A stretch of 42,878 nt of DNA from an uncultured Lachnospiraceae bacterium (GTDB lineage Bacteria; Bacillota; Clostridia; Lachnospirales; Lachnospiraceae): contig CAMWBY010000026.1 in NCBI GenBank assembly GCA_947172645.1, positions 1-42,878 of the forward strand, written 5' to 3'. Position 1 is the stretch's first letter. Each line of letters begins with the position of its first letter. Below, in pieces: positions 7,816 to 17,122 of the stretch. Both the position numbers and the translations under genes were made by a program. Below the pieces are notes generated by a model, which worked only from the letters and a program-made list of their open reading frames with translations, was not told the origin of the DNA and searched no databases.

Positions 7816-9225
7816 TCAAATCCCTCCTGCATGGACGATATTAGTATGTTCCGATATCTCGCTGCTGATTGTACACAGGTCATCAACCGACAGTCCATGA
7901 ATATCGGTATTGCCGGTAATTCTCGCAAATGTCCTTAATTCCTCCGCAGAACATTTCAGATAGTTCTCTACCCGCTTCGCGGCGACATCAATATGTAGTC
8001 TCGCACGCAGCTTCTCGTCCTGCGTAGCCACGCCTACCGGGCACATTCCCGTCCCGCAGATACGGTACTGCTGACAAGCCGCAGCCACCATAGCGGCGGA
8101 TGCAATCGCCACTGCGTCCGCTCCCATAGCAATCGCCTTGGCGAAATCCGAAGATACCCTAAGGCCTCCCGTGATAACCAAATCAATATCTGACTGAATA
8201 GAGTCCAAATATTTTCTTGCACGGCAGAGCGCATAGATTGTAGGAACACTGGTAGAATCCCTGATAATGGCAGGCGATGCTCCCGTCGCGCCGCCCCGGC
8301 CGTCTATAGTAATGAAATCCGGCTCTGCATAGACGCAGAATTCCAAATCCTTCTCAATCCGCCCGGCGGCAATCTTAATACCAATCGGCCTTCCCTCGCT
8401 TCGCATACGCAATTCATTCACAAGATTTTTTAAATCGTCCGCGTTATGAATCCCAGGAAACTTGGATGGGCTGATGACGTCTTTTCCAAGCGGTTTATTC
8501 CTGACCGCTGCAATTTCAGGCGTTACTTTGCTGCCCGGTAAATGTCCTCCCATCCCCGGCTTTGTTCCCTGCCCAATTTTAATCTCAATGGCATCGGAAG
8601 TTCTCAGATTCTCATCGGTAACGCTGTATAGATTCGGTACATATTCAAAAATATACTTGTGCGCCGCTTCCTTTTCTTCCGGCAGAATCCCGCCCTCGCC
8701 GCTGCACATCGCTGTCCCGGCCGCCGCGCTCCCTTTTGCCAACGCAATTTTTGTCTCTCTGGAAAGCGCGCCGAAAGACATATGCGAAATATAGACTGGC
8801 ATATCAAGCTCCATCGGTTTCTTCGCATGTTTGCCAATAACAGTTTTCAAGGATACTTGGGCATGTTCCTCCAAAGGCATCGGATTAAGCTGCGCCCCAA
8901 GTATAAGCACGTCATCCCAATTTGGCATTTTCATCCGAGTACCCATTGCTTCAATCGCCGATTTCCCGCTTACGGCCATCTCATGTATTTCCTTCATATA
9001 CCGGTAATCGCTGTCTGTTTTCCGGGTCTCCTGTGGATAATTAAGCTCTAAACCATCGGCTTTTATTTCGGATTCAGTGGAAACCACGGTACTTTTTGGT
9101 GTCTTGGCCACCTCAAACTTCTCTGGCGGCTGTTTGCAGACAGGACACTGCGTCAACTCAGAAAACGGCTTTCCTTCCTTTTCTTCATCATACACATATC
9201 CGCAGACACTGCATTTGTAAACCAT
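7816..9225 (-). CDS. Rubredoxin-glutamate synthase (GltS FMN domain) fusion protein
   Basis: 469-aa cytoplasmic flavoprotein. Residues 1-39 are a rubredoxin domain with four iron-binding Cys (C5, C8, C27, C30). From about residue 75 onward it is the FMN-binding TIM barrel of glutamate synthase: the SHMSFGALSRE and GEGG segments, GRGGATGASPA, then GGLRVSSDFAKAIAMGAD. The segment CGTGMCPVGVATQ is at the place of the cluster-binding Cys of GOGAT. It lacks the amidotransferase and C-terminal GXGXG domains, so it is not a complete glutamate synthase. Such proteins in clostridia are annotated as glutamate synthase-related or alpha-hydroxy-acid-oxidising, with unknown substrate. The start follows GAGGAGGTATATATA, and a promoter is visible at 9359-9387. 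Confidence 0.85.
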   Translation of the reverse strand: MVYKCSVCGYVYDEEKEGKPFSELTQCPVCKQPPEKFEVAKTPKSTVVSTESEIKADGLELNYPQETRKTDSDYRYMKEIHEMAVSGKSAIEAMGTRMKMPNWDDVLILGAQLNPMPLEEHAQVSLKTVIGKHAKKPMELDMPVYISHMSFGALSRETKIALAKGSAAAGTAMCSGEGGILPEEKEAAHKYIFEYVPNLYSVTDENLRTSDAIEIKIGQGTKPGMGGHLPGSKVTPEIAAVRNKPLGKDVISPSKFPGIHNADDLKNLVNELRMRSEGRPIGIKIAAGRIEKDLEFCVYAEPDFITIDGRGGATGASPAIIRDSTSVPTIYALCRARKYLDSIQSDIDLVITGGLRVSSDFAKAIAMGADAVAIASAAMVAAACQQYRICGTGMCPVGVATQDEKLRARLHIDVAAKRVENYLKCSAEELRTFARITGNTDIHGLSVDDLCTISSEISEHTNIVHAGGI

Positions 9226-9358
9226 TATATATACCTCCTCTTCTTCTCTGCATTATGGATTTTGGGCAAGTTCCATATCAAATTTACACTGACAAGACAT
9301 TTCGATGATTGCAGATAGCTATCCTGACAATTCCAGCCTCTGTTTCATAATTATACTA

Positions 9359-9387
9359 ATTATAATAATATTCTGTACTTTTGTCGA
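9359..9387 (-). promoter_or_regulatory. Promoter of the rubredoxin-GltS gene
   Basis: On the minus strand TCGACA (9387-9382) and TATAAT (9364-9359) have a 17-base spacer. The start codon lies about 134 bases downstream. The remaining leader shows no riboswitch I recognise. Confidence 0.55.
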
Positions 9388-9433
9388 GCAATTTCCTTCT
9401 CAGTCGACACCCTGCTACAGAGCAATGATTTAC

Positions 9434-10531
9434 CTAATCATTTGAAACATACTCCACGATTGTTGCTTTACAAAACCACTCATTATTCGTCTGCTTAATT
9501 ACCGCCCCCTGCTGTATAACCGGATGCCCTGTATCATTAAAAGGTATATATCGTATGATTCCGCGTCTGCCGTCAGACATTAGCACCTGCCTGCCCATAT
9601 ATTTGGCGCGCATATTCTTTATAAAATTCATGACAAGCATTCTGTCCAGCCCGCCAAACTCTTCCCTGTAAAGCATCCCGAGAACATTGAGCGGCAGTAT
9701 TGGCTTCTTATAGCTTGTTTCGGAAACCGCCACATCATAAATATCGGAAATTGCCGTCACTCTGGCAAATAAGCCGATATCCTCCGCCATAATGCCGTCA
9801 GGATAACCCCGCCCATCCAGTCTTTCATGGTGATGTCTCACAGCGCTCCTGATTTCATCGTCGAACTGGTCCATCAGCAATCTGTCCGAATAAACCGGAT
9901 GCATCCGCACCACTTCTGTCTCGTTTTCCGTCAGTTTGCGCGGCACGCTCAATATTTCTTCCGGCAGAACAATCTTTCCTATATCATGCAAAAGCCCTGC
10001 CTGAATAAGTTTTCTGATTTCGTCCTGCTCCATCCCCAGCCATTTTGCCTGTATACCGTTCAAAAAAGCCACATTAAGGGAATGCCTCTGTAATTCTTCC
10101 TCCGCCGTCCTTTGAATGTTCATACATTCAAATATTGTGACCGGGTCTAACTCTCCTAATTTATCAGCAATTTCCTGACTTAGCGCATCCATTTTTTCCT
10201 GGTTAAGCCATAGCTCTGTATTGGAATTATGGAAAAGGATACCTATATTCTGGTGTAATTTTTCATAACCGGACTGCCTCTCCATTTCGTCCTTGCTAAT
10301 CGTGGCAATCTCATGTTCATCCCCGGTAATTTCCAAATAAGTACTCTCATGTACCATAACCGATTTTTCTCCGCCATAAAACTGAAGCAATTTCTCTAAC
10401 TTAGATTTGACAACCACTTCCCCTTTGGGGAGCAACATAACCTCCCCGGAATGATTATAGATGTCGTCATTTAATATCAATCCATCCCATAAACATTCAA
10501 CCGGAAGCTCTCTTAATTTCTTATCATCCAT
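9434..10531 (-). CDS. HD-GYP domain cyclic di-GMP phosphodiesterase
   Basis: 365-aa cytoplasmic protein. The C-terminal half is an HD-GYP domain: HD dyad at residues 182-183 (LLHDIGKIVLP), His211 (RMHPVYSDRL), and HHHERLDGRGYPDG at 233-246, which includes the GYP signature. HD-GYP enzymes linearise c-di-GMP using a bi- or tri-metal centre. The first 100 residues have no recognised domain. The ATG at 10531 has GAAAGGAAG before it; an in-frame ATG at 10585 overlaps the PilZ gene and is less likely. The PilZ gene ends 20 bases upstream, so the two form a small c-di-GMP operon that both degrades and senses the messenger. Confidence 0.88.
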   Translation of the reverse strand: MDDKKLRELPVECLWDGLILNDDIYNHSGEVMLLPKGEVVVKSKLEKLLQFYGGEKSVMVHESTYLEITGDEHEIATISKDEMERQSGYEKLHQNIGILFHNSNTELWLNQEKMDALSQEIADKLGELDPVTIFECMNIQRTAEEELQRHSLNVAFLNGIQAKWLGMEQDEIRKLIQAGLLHDIGKIVLPEEILSVPRKLTENETEVVRMHPVYSDRLLMDQFDDEIRSAVRHHHERLDGRGYPDGIMAEDIGLFARVTAISDIYDVAVSETSYKKPILPLNVLGMLYREEFGGLDRMLVMNFIKNMRAKYMGRQVLMSDGRRGIIRYIPFNDTGHPVIQQGAVIKQTNNEWFCKATIVEYVSND

Positions 10532-10550
10532 CTTCTGACACTTCCTTTCT

Positions 10551-11117
10551 CTAATCCCGTTGAACTTTATCAATCCGGCAGCCATATTCTTCTGTCAACG
10601 CTTCGCCGCCGTTTTTTATTCTTACAATTTCGCACCGCATTTTTAACGTACCCGCATTGGTCTTAAGCATCAGGAAATAAATCTCGCCGATATTAAAAAA
10701 GCCCGCCTCCGCTTTTAGCAAAATACCCGTGGAACTCATATCAATCACTTCAATCGGTATACTTTTATGAAGAAAAATCTTTTCCTCATCAATATAAACG
10801 CCTTCCACACTTCCCTCCAAAGCAATCGAATACCTGACCGCCTGACGCTCCTCCATTGTTTCACACTTTCCGATTAAAACTTCCAGTTCATTTTCCCGCA
10901 TGACTCCCCTGATTGTCCCATAGAATTTATACAGACAATTTTCTGCGAAAATAATAGCATAAACCCGATAAAACTTTTTGTCGGGTATACTCTGTGCGGA
11001 AATAATAACAGAATTGACTGCACTGTCATACCTGATTACTTTTGTATCTGCGATGGTCTGGTCATTTTCAATATTTTTAATAACAATCCTATGATTTTTG
11101 ATTTCCTTTTCAACCAT
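10551..11117 (-). CDS. PilZ-domain cyclic di-GMP receptor
   Basis: 188-aa protein with a YcgR-like arrangement: an N-terminal beta-rich region (1-85) and a C-terminal PilZ domain. The PilZ c-di-GMP motifs are both present: R91xxxR95 (RQAVR) and D126xSxxG (DMSSTG). It probably binds c-di-GMP and changes motility or envelope functions; the partner is not visible. It is the first gene of the PilZ/HD-GYP pair, and GGAGG lies shortly before its start. Confidence 0.85.
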   Translation of the reverse strand: MVEKEIKNHRIVIKNIENDQTIADTKVIRYDSAVNSVIISAQSIPDKKFYRVYAIIFAENCLYKFYGTIRGVMRENELEVLIGKCETMEERQAVRYSIALEGSVEGVYIDEEKIFLHKSIPIEVIDMSSTGILLKAEAGFFNIGEIYFLMLKTNAGTLKMRCEIVRIKNGGEALTEEYGCRIDKVQRD

Positions 11118-11250
11118 TTATACAAGCCTCCTCCATGTATAATCTTTCCTGCAATGACAAACAAGCAGACAGAATACTCCACATCCCGTATCCTGCCCGC
11201 CTTAATTTTTAAAATAACTCCTATAAGTTCATATGCTTATTGAATTTATA

Positions 11251-11718
11251 TTAATTAATACCCGTTATTCCCAACTTGCCATCCACTGATTTAAAGATAA
11301 TATTCGGCGTTGCATCGCCCATGATAACCCCCGCCATCGTCTCCTCAAGCACCGCGGTATCCACGGCCGCAATCACAGCGCACCTTTCCTCTGTAAAAAT
11401 AACGTCCGCCCCCAATTCCATAAAGGCGTCTCTGCTTTCAATAATTTCATCGTTTACTGCAAGCGGATATGCGCACAAATCGGCAAGAGCTTCCATATCC
11501 TTATCAGATACTGCCGCCTGAATCTGCTCCGCAAATACTGTAATCTCTCCGCTTCCAGTCTCTTCGCTCTCTGCTTCCTGCACCTCTGCGCTTTCTTCCT
11601 GTTTCCCGCCCACAGAAACATCTTCTGTCGGTTCAGTACTTTCTGTTCCCTGGGAGCCGCATCCTGCGCAGCCAAGAACTACAATCCCCGCTGCCAGTAC
11701 AATTTTCCATCTTTTCAT
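11251..11718 (-). CDS. Small lipoprotein of unknown function
   Basis: 155 aa. There is a positively charged start (MKRWK), a hydrophobic stretch and a lipobox (VLGC, Cys17), so it is probably lipidated and anchored to the outer face of the membrane. Residues 22-60 are a low-complexity Glu/Ser/Thr-rich linker. The C-terminal part (60-155) has alternating strands and helices, with AVSDKDMEALADLCAYPLAV near its start, which resembles the NTF2-like or DUF4878 fold in outline only. It stands alone between the PilZ operon and the receiver gene. Confidence 0.65.
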   Translation of the reverse strand: MKRWKIVLAAGIVVLGCAGCGSQGTESTEPTEDVSVGGKQEESAEVQEAESEETGSGEITVFAEQIQAAVSDKDMEALADLCAYPLAVNDEIIESRDAFMELGADVIFTEERCAVIAAVDTAVLEETMAGVIMGDATPNIIFKSVDGKLGITGIN

Positions 11719-11832
11719 TCTGTCTTCCTACCTTCTGTTTCATTTAGCATACTTTTACATGACATTTATTATAGCTTACCCGCTCTGTTATGGCTGACAG
11801 CATTTTGCACATATTTGGTTTAATTATTCGCA

Positions 11833-11860
11833 AAAGAAAAAAGCCGGAAGAAATCCGACT
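11833..11860 (-). terminator. Intrinsic terminator of the hybrid kinase/receiver operon
   Basis: On the minus strand AGTCGGA (11860-11854) pairs with TCCGGCT (11848-11842) and is followed by TTTTTCTTTTG. It lies 20 bases past the receiver gene stop. This is a textbook rho-independent terminator. Confidence 0.8.
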
Positions 11861-11881
11861 CTTTTCATTCATTGCACTATA

Positions 11882-12256
11882 TCAGTATTTTCTCAGGGCG
11901 CTTTCGATTCTGTCATGTAAATCCTGTATGTCAAAAGGTTTCAGAATATAATTTTCCGCTCCCAACATAAGACTCTCCAAAACCGTATGTTTATCATTCT
12001 GAGATGTCAACATAATCACAGGGATATCCTTGCCATTCTCCATTTCCCGAATTTCACGCAACGTCTCGACGCCATCCTTCGACGCCATCCGGACATCTAA
12101 CAATATCAAATCCGGCTGATTCTTTTTTAAATATTGCAGGGCACGCACACCCGAATTTAAGGGTGTCACATCATATTTTTCCTGCAATATCTGTTCAATT
12201 GTTGCTAAACTAATGCTGTTATCGTCCACAGCCAATATTTTGTATCTACGTGCCAC
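11882..12256 (-). CDS. Stand-alone receiver (CheY-like) response regulator
   Basis: 124-aa single receiver domain. The acidic pair is in VDDN (11-12), the phospho-acceptor is Asp54 (LLDVRM), Thr is in MLTSQ and Lys in LKPFD. It has no output domain. It lies 11 bases downstream of the hybrid kinase, which ends in an Hpt domain. The most likely role is as terminal acceptor of a His-Asp-His-Asp phosphorelay, passing the signal by protein contact. Confidence 0.88.
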   Translation of the reverse strand: MARRYKILAVDDNSISLATIEQILQEKYDVTPLNSGVRALQYLKKNQPDLILLDVRMASKDGVETLREIREMENGKDIPVIMLTSQNDKHTVLESLMLGAENYILKPFDIQDLHDRIESALRKY

Positions 12257-12267
12257 CTGTTTTCCCC

Positions 12268-15162
12268 CTATCTTATCTGTTCTATCAGCTCGCGCAGCAT
12301 CTGCTCTGCCGCATCGTCCTCGTACAATGTGAGCTGTTCTTTTATTTTTTCAAATGCTGCTTCGGTACTTTCCTCCAACCTGCATTTCAAAATCTCTTCT
12401 ATTCGATGGGCGCAGTCTTTGGCCTGGAAATTTTCCAGGCTTTCTAATGCTGCCTCTGCTTCCCGCAGCAACTCCGCCTGTTCTATTTCTTTCTTATTCA
12501 CCGCTACGCTTTCTTCTTTCCGGTTTTTATCCAGGTAGTCCTGAATATGCCTTAACTGCTCATCGTACTCCGCCAAAAGCTTGGGCGCACGTTCATCGAC
12601 AAAAGGCAAATCACCTCTGTTCACCGCTTTTTCCTGTTCTTTGGCGCTACTTGAAAGCCTCATGGCGCCTACATTTGCGGATGCACTCTTTAAAGCGTGT
12701 ACCTCTATGCCGTATCCTTCATAATCCTGCTCTTCCCACAGTTCTTGCAACACTTTGAGCTTGCGTCTTCCGTCCAGGCAATACAGCTTTAAGAGTTCAT
12801 TGTACTCTTCGACGCTGCCGGAATAATGTACTGTCACTTCATCCGTATCTATCCCTTCGATAATCACTTTCTGGAATACATCTTTATTGGATTGAAGATT
12901 ATCAATCCATGAACCGCCCATCATCCGCTTATCTTCCGGTATCCATTTTAAAAGTGCCCTATGCATAGCCCTTCTGTCAATCGGCTTTGTAATAAAATCC
13001 TGAAACCCATTTGCAAGAAAATTCTCCCGCACGCCTTCCATGGCGTTGGCTGTCAGTGCAATAATAATAGGCAATCTTCCATCCTCACCACAATCCTTCC
13101 TAATATTCTGCACCGCCTCTATCCCATCCATAATGGGCATCATATGGTCCATAAAAATAATATCAAACTGCGTACTGCGTGCAAGCTCTATCGCTTCCAT
13201 CCCGCTTTCAGCCTCGACTATCTCCAAGCCATATGTTTGTAGGAAAGACCTGGCGACTTTTCTGTTAATCAGATTGTCATCCACCACCAGTACTTTGTAG
13301 TCTTTCACAGTAAACGGCTCCAATGGCTCCTCTTTCTTAGCTTCTGTCTCCGGGACCTCAGCCAGGAGCCTGGCATCTGCAATTTTTTGTTGGATTTCCA
13401 CAATAAATGTAGAACCTTCTCCATATACGCTCTCTACCTTAACCGTGCCATGCATCAGTTCCGCCAGATGCCTTGTAATGGATAAGCCAAGCCCTGTTCC
13501 TTCCGCGCTCCTGTTCCTCTTAGAATCAAGCTGCTTAAAATTCTCAAATATTCTCTCGATATCTTCCTCGCGGATACCGCATCCGGTATCCTCCACCCGG
13601 AAAATAAGACGTTCTGTGTCTTGCGTCTCTCCTCTCTCACCAGAGACGGAAATCTTAACATGTCCTTTCTTCGTAAACTTCAAAGCATTGTTCAACAGAT
13701 TGACCAATATCTGTTTAATTCTGCTCTCATCACCATAATAACAACAGGGGATTGTCGTATCATACTCGCTCTCCACCATGAGCCCATGCTGTGAAGCGAC
13801 TATGTCCATCATGTTCAACACTTCCGTGACAAGCGACTTGACATGATATTTTGTTGCTATCAGTTCCATTTTCCCTGCTTCTACTTTAGACAAATCAAGA
13901 ATATCATTAATCAGAGCTAAAAGATTATGAGCGGACGCTTTAATATCACAGGCGTACTCGTACACCTTGCGCCCCTTACTTCCCTCCATAATAATATCGC
14001 TCAGGCCCACAATCGCATTCATCGGTGTCCGAATCTCATGGGACATATTGGCAAGAAATGCGCTTTTCGCATAGTTTGCCTGCTCCGCCTGTTCTCTCAC
14101 ACGTGTAATCTCTTCTATATAATTCTTCGTCTCAGTTATATCGAGAATCAGGATGACATATCCCTTTTTCTCTCCGTATTTATCCAGAATCTGTTTCACA
14201 TGCACCTGATAAAAACTGCCATTCAGCGCAAATTCCCCGATTACGTCTTCACCCAACACATTTTGCGGAAAACCGTCTACTTCCTGGATATGCCTGCCTA
14301 CGGCACGTATATTTAAATCCTGAAAAATACCGGCCGCCGCAGGGTTATAGCTGACAATCCGCTCATGTCTGTCTATCGCAATGACACCGTCGCTCATGCT
14401 GTCCAACAAAATGCCCGAAGCCAAACTACTGAAATCATATACCTTCCTGCTCCACACCAAAATAACCACGCCTGAGAGAACAAGCCCCAATACAAACGGC
14501 GTGGGGTCATATACAAGCGTCAGCTTCATAACATAAGAGCACAGTACCAACACCGGCAGAAAAGATAGCCAGAGTATCAGCTTATACTGCCTGTCCACCG
14601 CATAATCCGGTTTTTTGATGCACACGCAAATCAAAGGATACAGTGACAAAGCATAAGGTATAATCATACCGCACAGCATAAAGACCCAATACCCAGGTCC
14701 GTATTCCAGGCTTAAATAACCATGCCCCTGGGGCGTGTGCAGCCAGTCTATCCGTTTATAATATAAAGTATGTAAATCACAGGTAAAAACAAGTCCCAGA
14801 ATAAAGGCATCGACAATCTTAAGAATCTTTAAAATCTTGACAGGCGCTTTCTCAAAGCAATAGCTATACATAAAATAACAATAACTTATCGGAATCGCCA
14901 ATGAACCTATATACTGCACCTTCACCGCCACCATGGCAGCTTCTACCGTAGGCGCTGTCAATTCAAACAAGTATCCGGCATTCTGTATCAAAGAACCCAT
15001 CAAAAAATATTGCATTAATTTCTGCTCTCTGGAACCGTCTCCTTTCAGCAGAAGATATAATGCAAAAACAATCACACCGATACCGAAAACACCAAGTCCT
15101 AAAAATACAATACTCATAATTTTGTAACACCACACAAAATTCATTGTCTCTTTTTCAGACAC
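12268..15162 (-). CDS. Hybrid histidine kinase: 7TM, PAS, HisKA, HATPase, REC, Hpt
   Basis: 964-aa membrane kinase. Residues about 10-240 hold seven hydrophobic segments, matching the 7TM sensor region found at the N-terminus of some histidine kinases. A PAS domain follows (about 250-345). The dimerisation/phospho-acceptor domain has His375 (SHEIRTPMNAIVG). The ATPase domain has its N-box at about 487-495 (NLLNNALKF) and G boxes DTGCGI and GTGLGL. A receiver with Asp672 (FMDHMMP) and a C-terminal Hpt domain with His822 (VHALKSASANVGA) complete a full phosphorelay chain in one protein. The next gene supplies the last receiver. The start is uncertain (15162, or Met7 at 15144), because neither has a strong ribosome binding site. 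Confidence 0.9.
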   Translation of the reverse strand: MSEKETMNFVWCYKIMSIVFLGLGVFGIGVIVFALYLLLKGDGSREQKLMQYFLMGSLIQNAGYLFELTAPTVEAAMVAVKVQYIGSLAIPISYCYFMYSYCFEKAPVKILKILKIVDAFILGLVFTCDLHTLYYKRIDWLHTPQGHGYLSLEYGPGYWVFMLCGMIIPYALSLYPLICVCIKKPDYAVDRQYKLILWLSFLPVLVLCSYVMKLTLVYDPTPFVLGLVLSGVVILVWSRKVYDFSSLASGILLDSMSDGVIAIDRHERIVSYNPAAAGIFQDLNIRAVGRHIQEVDGFPQNVLGEDVIGEFALNGSFYQVHVKQILDKYGEKKGYVILILDITETKNYIEEITRVREQAEQANYAKSAFLANMSHEIRTPMNAIVGLSDIIMEGSKGRKVYEYACDIKASAHNLLALINDILDLSKVEAGKMELIATKYHVKSLVTEVLNMMDIVASQHGLMVESEYDTTIPCCYYGDESRIKQILVNLLNNALKFTKKGHVKISVSGERGETQDTERLIFRVEDTGCGIREEDIERIFENFKQLDSKRNRSAEGTGLGLSITRHLAELMHGTVKVESVYGEGSTFIVEIQQKIADARLLAEVPETEAKKEEPLEPFTVKDYKVLVVDDNLINRKVARSFLQTYGLEIVEAESGMEAIELARSTQFDIIFMDHMMPIMDGIEAVQNIRKDCGEDGRLPIIIALTANAMEGVRENFLANGFQDFITKPIDRRAMHRALLKWIPEDKRMMGGSWIDNLQSNKDVFQKVIIEGIDTDEVTVHYSGSVEEYNELLKLYCLDGRRKLKVLQELWEEQDYEGYGIEVHALKSASANVGAMRLSSSAKEQEKAVNRGDLPFVDERAPKLLAEYDEQLRHIQDYLDKNRKEESVAVNKKEIEQAELLREAEAALESLENFQAKDCAHRIEEILKCRLEESTEAAFEKIKEQLTLYEDDAAEQMLRELIEQIR

Positions 15163-15249
15163 ATACTTATATATATGATATCAGTTTCGTTTATATATGT
15201 CTACAAAAATTTGGACGTGATGTAAGAATCAAGTGTAGCGATTTTGTAA

Positions 15250-15460
15250 TAACTGGGCTTCGTTACACTAGTAACCGTTTAGCCCTGGGCTTTGCACTCG
15301 CTGCAAAGCCCGTATGAACACGTAGATTTGACCAAGAAGGAATCCGCCCCTCGCCGCAGACGATTCGGAATAGGCAGATTCCGTAGTTATGAAGCAGAAG
15401 GCTGAATAATTACAAGGAATTGATAAGAATTCGTTACTGTTCATAGAGTAAACAGTAACA
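15250..15460. repeat. Palindromic intergenic repeat element
   Basis: About 200 bases between the ABC genes and the hybrid kinase with several exact inverted repeats: GTTAC-acta-GTAAC (15262-15275), GGGCTTTGCA-ctcgc-TGCAAAGCCC (15287-15311) and GTTACTGTT-9-AACAGTAAC (15433-15459). A 66-codon open frame on the minus strand (15268-15468) looks like a chance translation of the element. The 15287-15311 hairpin could serve as a terminator. I believe similar elements recur in Lachnospiraceae, but only one copy is visible here. Confidence 0.5.
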
Positions 15461-17122
15461 CTACACACTTATTTTCTTATTACATATTGCTCCCGCCCCA
15501 TCGTCATGGGAAATGAGAAACACGATTTTTTCTTTCGACAATTTCCTGATTTCTTCCAAGATGAACGCTGCCGTCTGCTTATCAAGGGCGTTTGTCACTT
15601 CATCGAATACATATACGTCCGCATCCTTCAAAAAAGCCCTGGCAAGCAGCAATCGCTGACATTGTCCGCCTGACAGCCTGTTGCCCCGCTCTCCTACGAC
15701 AGTGTCAAACTCATCCGGCATTGCCCAAATATCGTTCAGAATCTGCGCTTTCTCACAAGCTTTTTTTAGTTCTTCTTCTGTTGCATCCGGCTTCACATAG
15801 GACAGATTTTCACGAATCGATGCATGAAAAAGATAGGTTCCCTGTAAACTTCCGGAAATCTTATGATAGTAACCGGATAAATCTATGTTCTCCAAATCAT
15901 TATCATTGACTTTTATCTGTCCGCTGTCCACATTGGCAAGCTTAAGCAGCAGTTTCAAAAGTGTAGTCTTACCACTTCCGCTTTTTCCGGTGATGTGCAC
16001 ACAGTTGCCCCTTTCAAAGGAGCCGTTTACATTCGCCAAAAGATGTGGAAGTTCGGAAGAATAGCCGAAACTTACATTTTTCAATTCTATTTTTTGAATG
16101 CCTGAAATATATTTTGTTCCTTTTTTATCTGCTGTTTTATTGTTCCAAGACATAGCCCGGAGATAAATCGGCATATCAGACTGCATGGAAGCCTGGTATG
16201 CCGACAAAGCAGTCATGGAATCTGTTAGTAAGTGATAATAAACAATAAATACCAGTAACTCCCCTACTGTCATGGCATGATGCAACATCAAAATACCTCC
16301 GATAAAATAGACGCCAAACTCCATCAGAAATTCGTTTTTCAGGCGGGGAATAATCATTACCCGGGTTACCCAGTAATGAATCCATTTTGCATTATGCAAA
16401 GCATATTTGTGTTGGAACCTTACATATTTCCGCGCCTGGCCTTTTTCCTGATGAAACATTTTAATCTGACGCCATCCTTTTAATACGCTGTACAGCCACG
16501 AAGTCATATCTCTGTCATTTTGGCGGTTCTTTTCAATCAATATATTTTCCTTCCGGCTGACGATGCCATCTAACAGAAATGTTACCGGGATTGCAATCAT
16601 TCCAAGCAAGGCCAACTGCCAATTCAACCAGAACAAATACATGGCCGAGAAAACTAACAGCATCATTTTTACTTCAAACTTCCCAAACTGTTCCCGCAGG
16701 AATTCGGACAATTTACCAATGTCGTTGTCCATTTTCAATTTGGCATCTCCAATGTTTACCGCCGACATATGAATCCCACATTCTTGCTCTGCCGGATAAA
16801 TAAACTTATCTAACGCTTGTAGGCGCAGTTGATATTCCAGTATATTCTGAAGTCTGTTTAGCATGATGCAGCCGATAACAGACACTCCTCCACTGATGAT
16901 AAACAACATACAATACCAGACAATGATGCGGCCGAAAATTTGCAAATCTGCTCTGAAAAGCACTTCATCAACGAACAGATGATAAAGCTGCGGCGTGAGC
17001 AATTCCACAACAGCGGCACACAATAACAGCAATACATAAACCGGCATAATACCCTTTTGTTTTCCCAGACATTGCATTAAATAGCCGTATACATCCATTC
17101 TAAGTTTGAATGCCTTTCTCAT
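15461..17122 (-). CDS. ABC transporter half-protein (membrane + ATPase), second of pair
   Basis: Type IV ABC half-transporter, about 553 aa from the start chosen here. Six TM segments lie at about residues 20-300, followed by an ATPase domain with Walker A GKSGSGKTT, signature LSGGQ, Walker B VYVFDEVTN with catalytic Glu, and H-loop LISHDDG. It should form a heterodimer with the upstream half-transporter. The ATG at 17122 follows GGAGGAGA and overlaps the end of the upstream gene by 23 bases, showing translational coupling; a start at 17152 is possible. The substrate is unknown. A pair of half-transporters beside an AraC regulator recalls the YbtPQ-YbtA siderophore systems, but also drug and peptide exporters. 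Confidence 0.85.
   Translation of the reverse strand: MRKAFKLRMDVYGYLMQCLGKQKGIMPVYVLLLLCAAVVELLTPQLYHLFVDEVLFRADLQIFGRIIVWYCMLFIISGGVSVIGCIMLNRLQNILEYQLRLQALDKFIYPAEQECGIHMSAVNIGDAKLKMDNDIGKLSEFLREQFGKFEVKMMLLVFSAMYLFWLNWQLALLGMIAIPVTFLLDGIVSRKENILIEKNRQNDRDMTSWLYSVLKGWRQIKMFHQEKGQARKYVRFQHKYALHNAKWIHYWVTRVMIIPRLKNEFLMEFGVYFIGGILMLHHAMTVGELLVFIVYYHLLTDSMTALSAYQASMQSDMPIYLRAMSWNNKTADKKGTKYISGIQKIELKNVSFGYSSELPHLLANVNGSFERGNCVHITGKSGSGKTTLLKLLLKLANVDSGQIKVNDNDLENIDLSGYYHKISGSLQGTYLFHASIRENLSYVKPDATEEELKKACEKAQILNDIWAMPDEFDTVVGERGNRLSGGQCQRLLLARAFLKDADVYVFDEVTNALDKQTAAFILEEIRKLSKEKIVFLISHDDGAGAICNKKISV

Noticed and set aside
9226..9358. Riboswitch in the leader of the rubredoxin-GltS gene
   Set aside because: No recognisable conserved core (glutamine, FMN or other known types) and no terminator-antiterminator pair could be found by eye.
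15268..15468. A 66-aa protein on the minus strand
   Set aside because: It is wholly inside the palindromic repeat, lacks a ribosome binding site and has no protein-family features.
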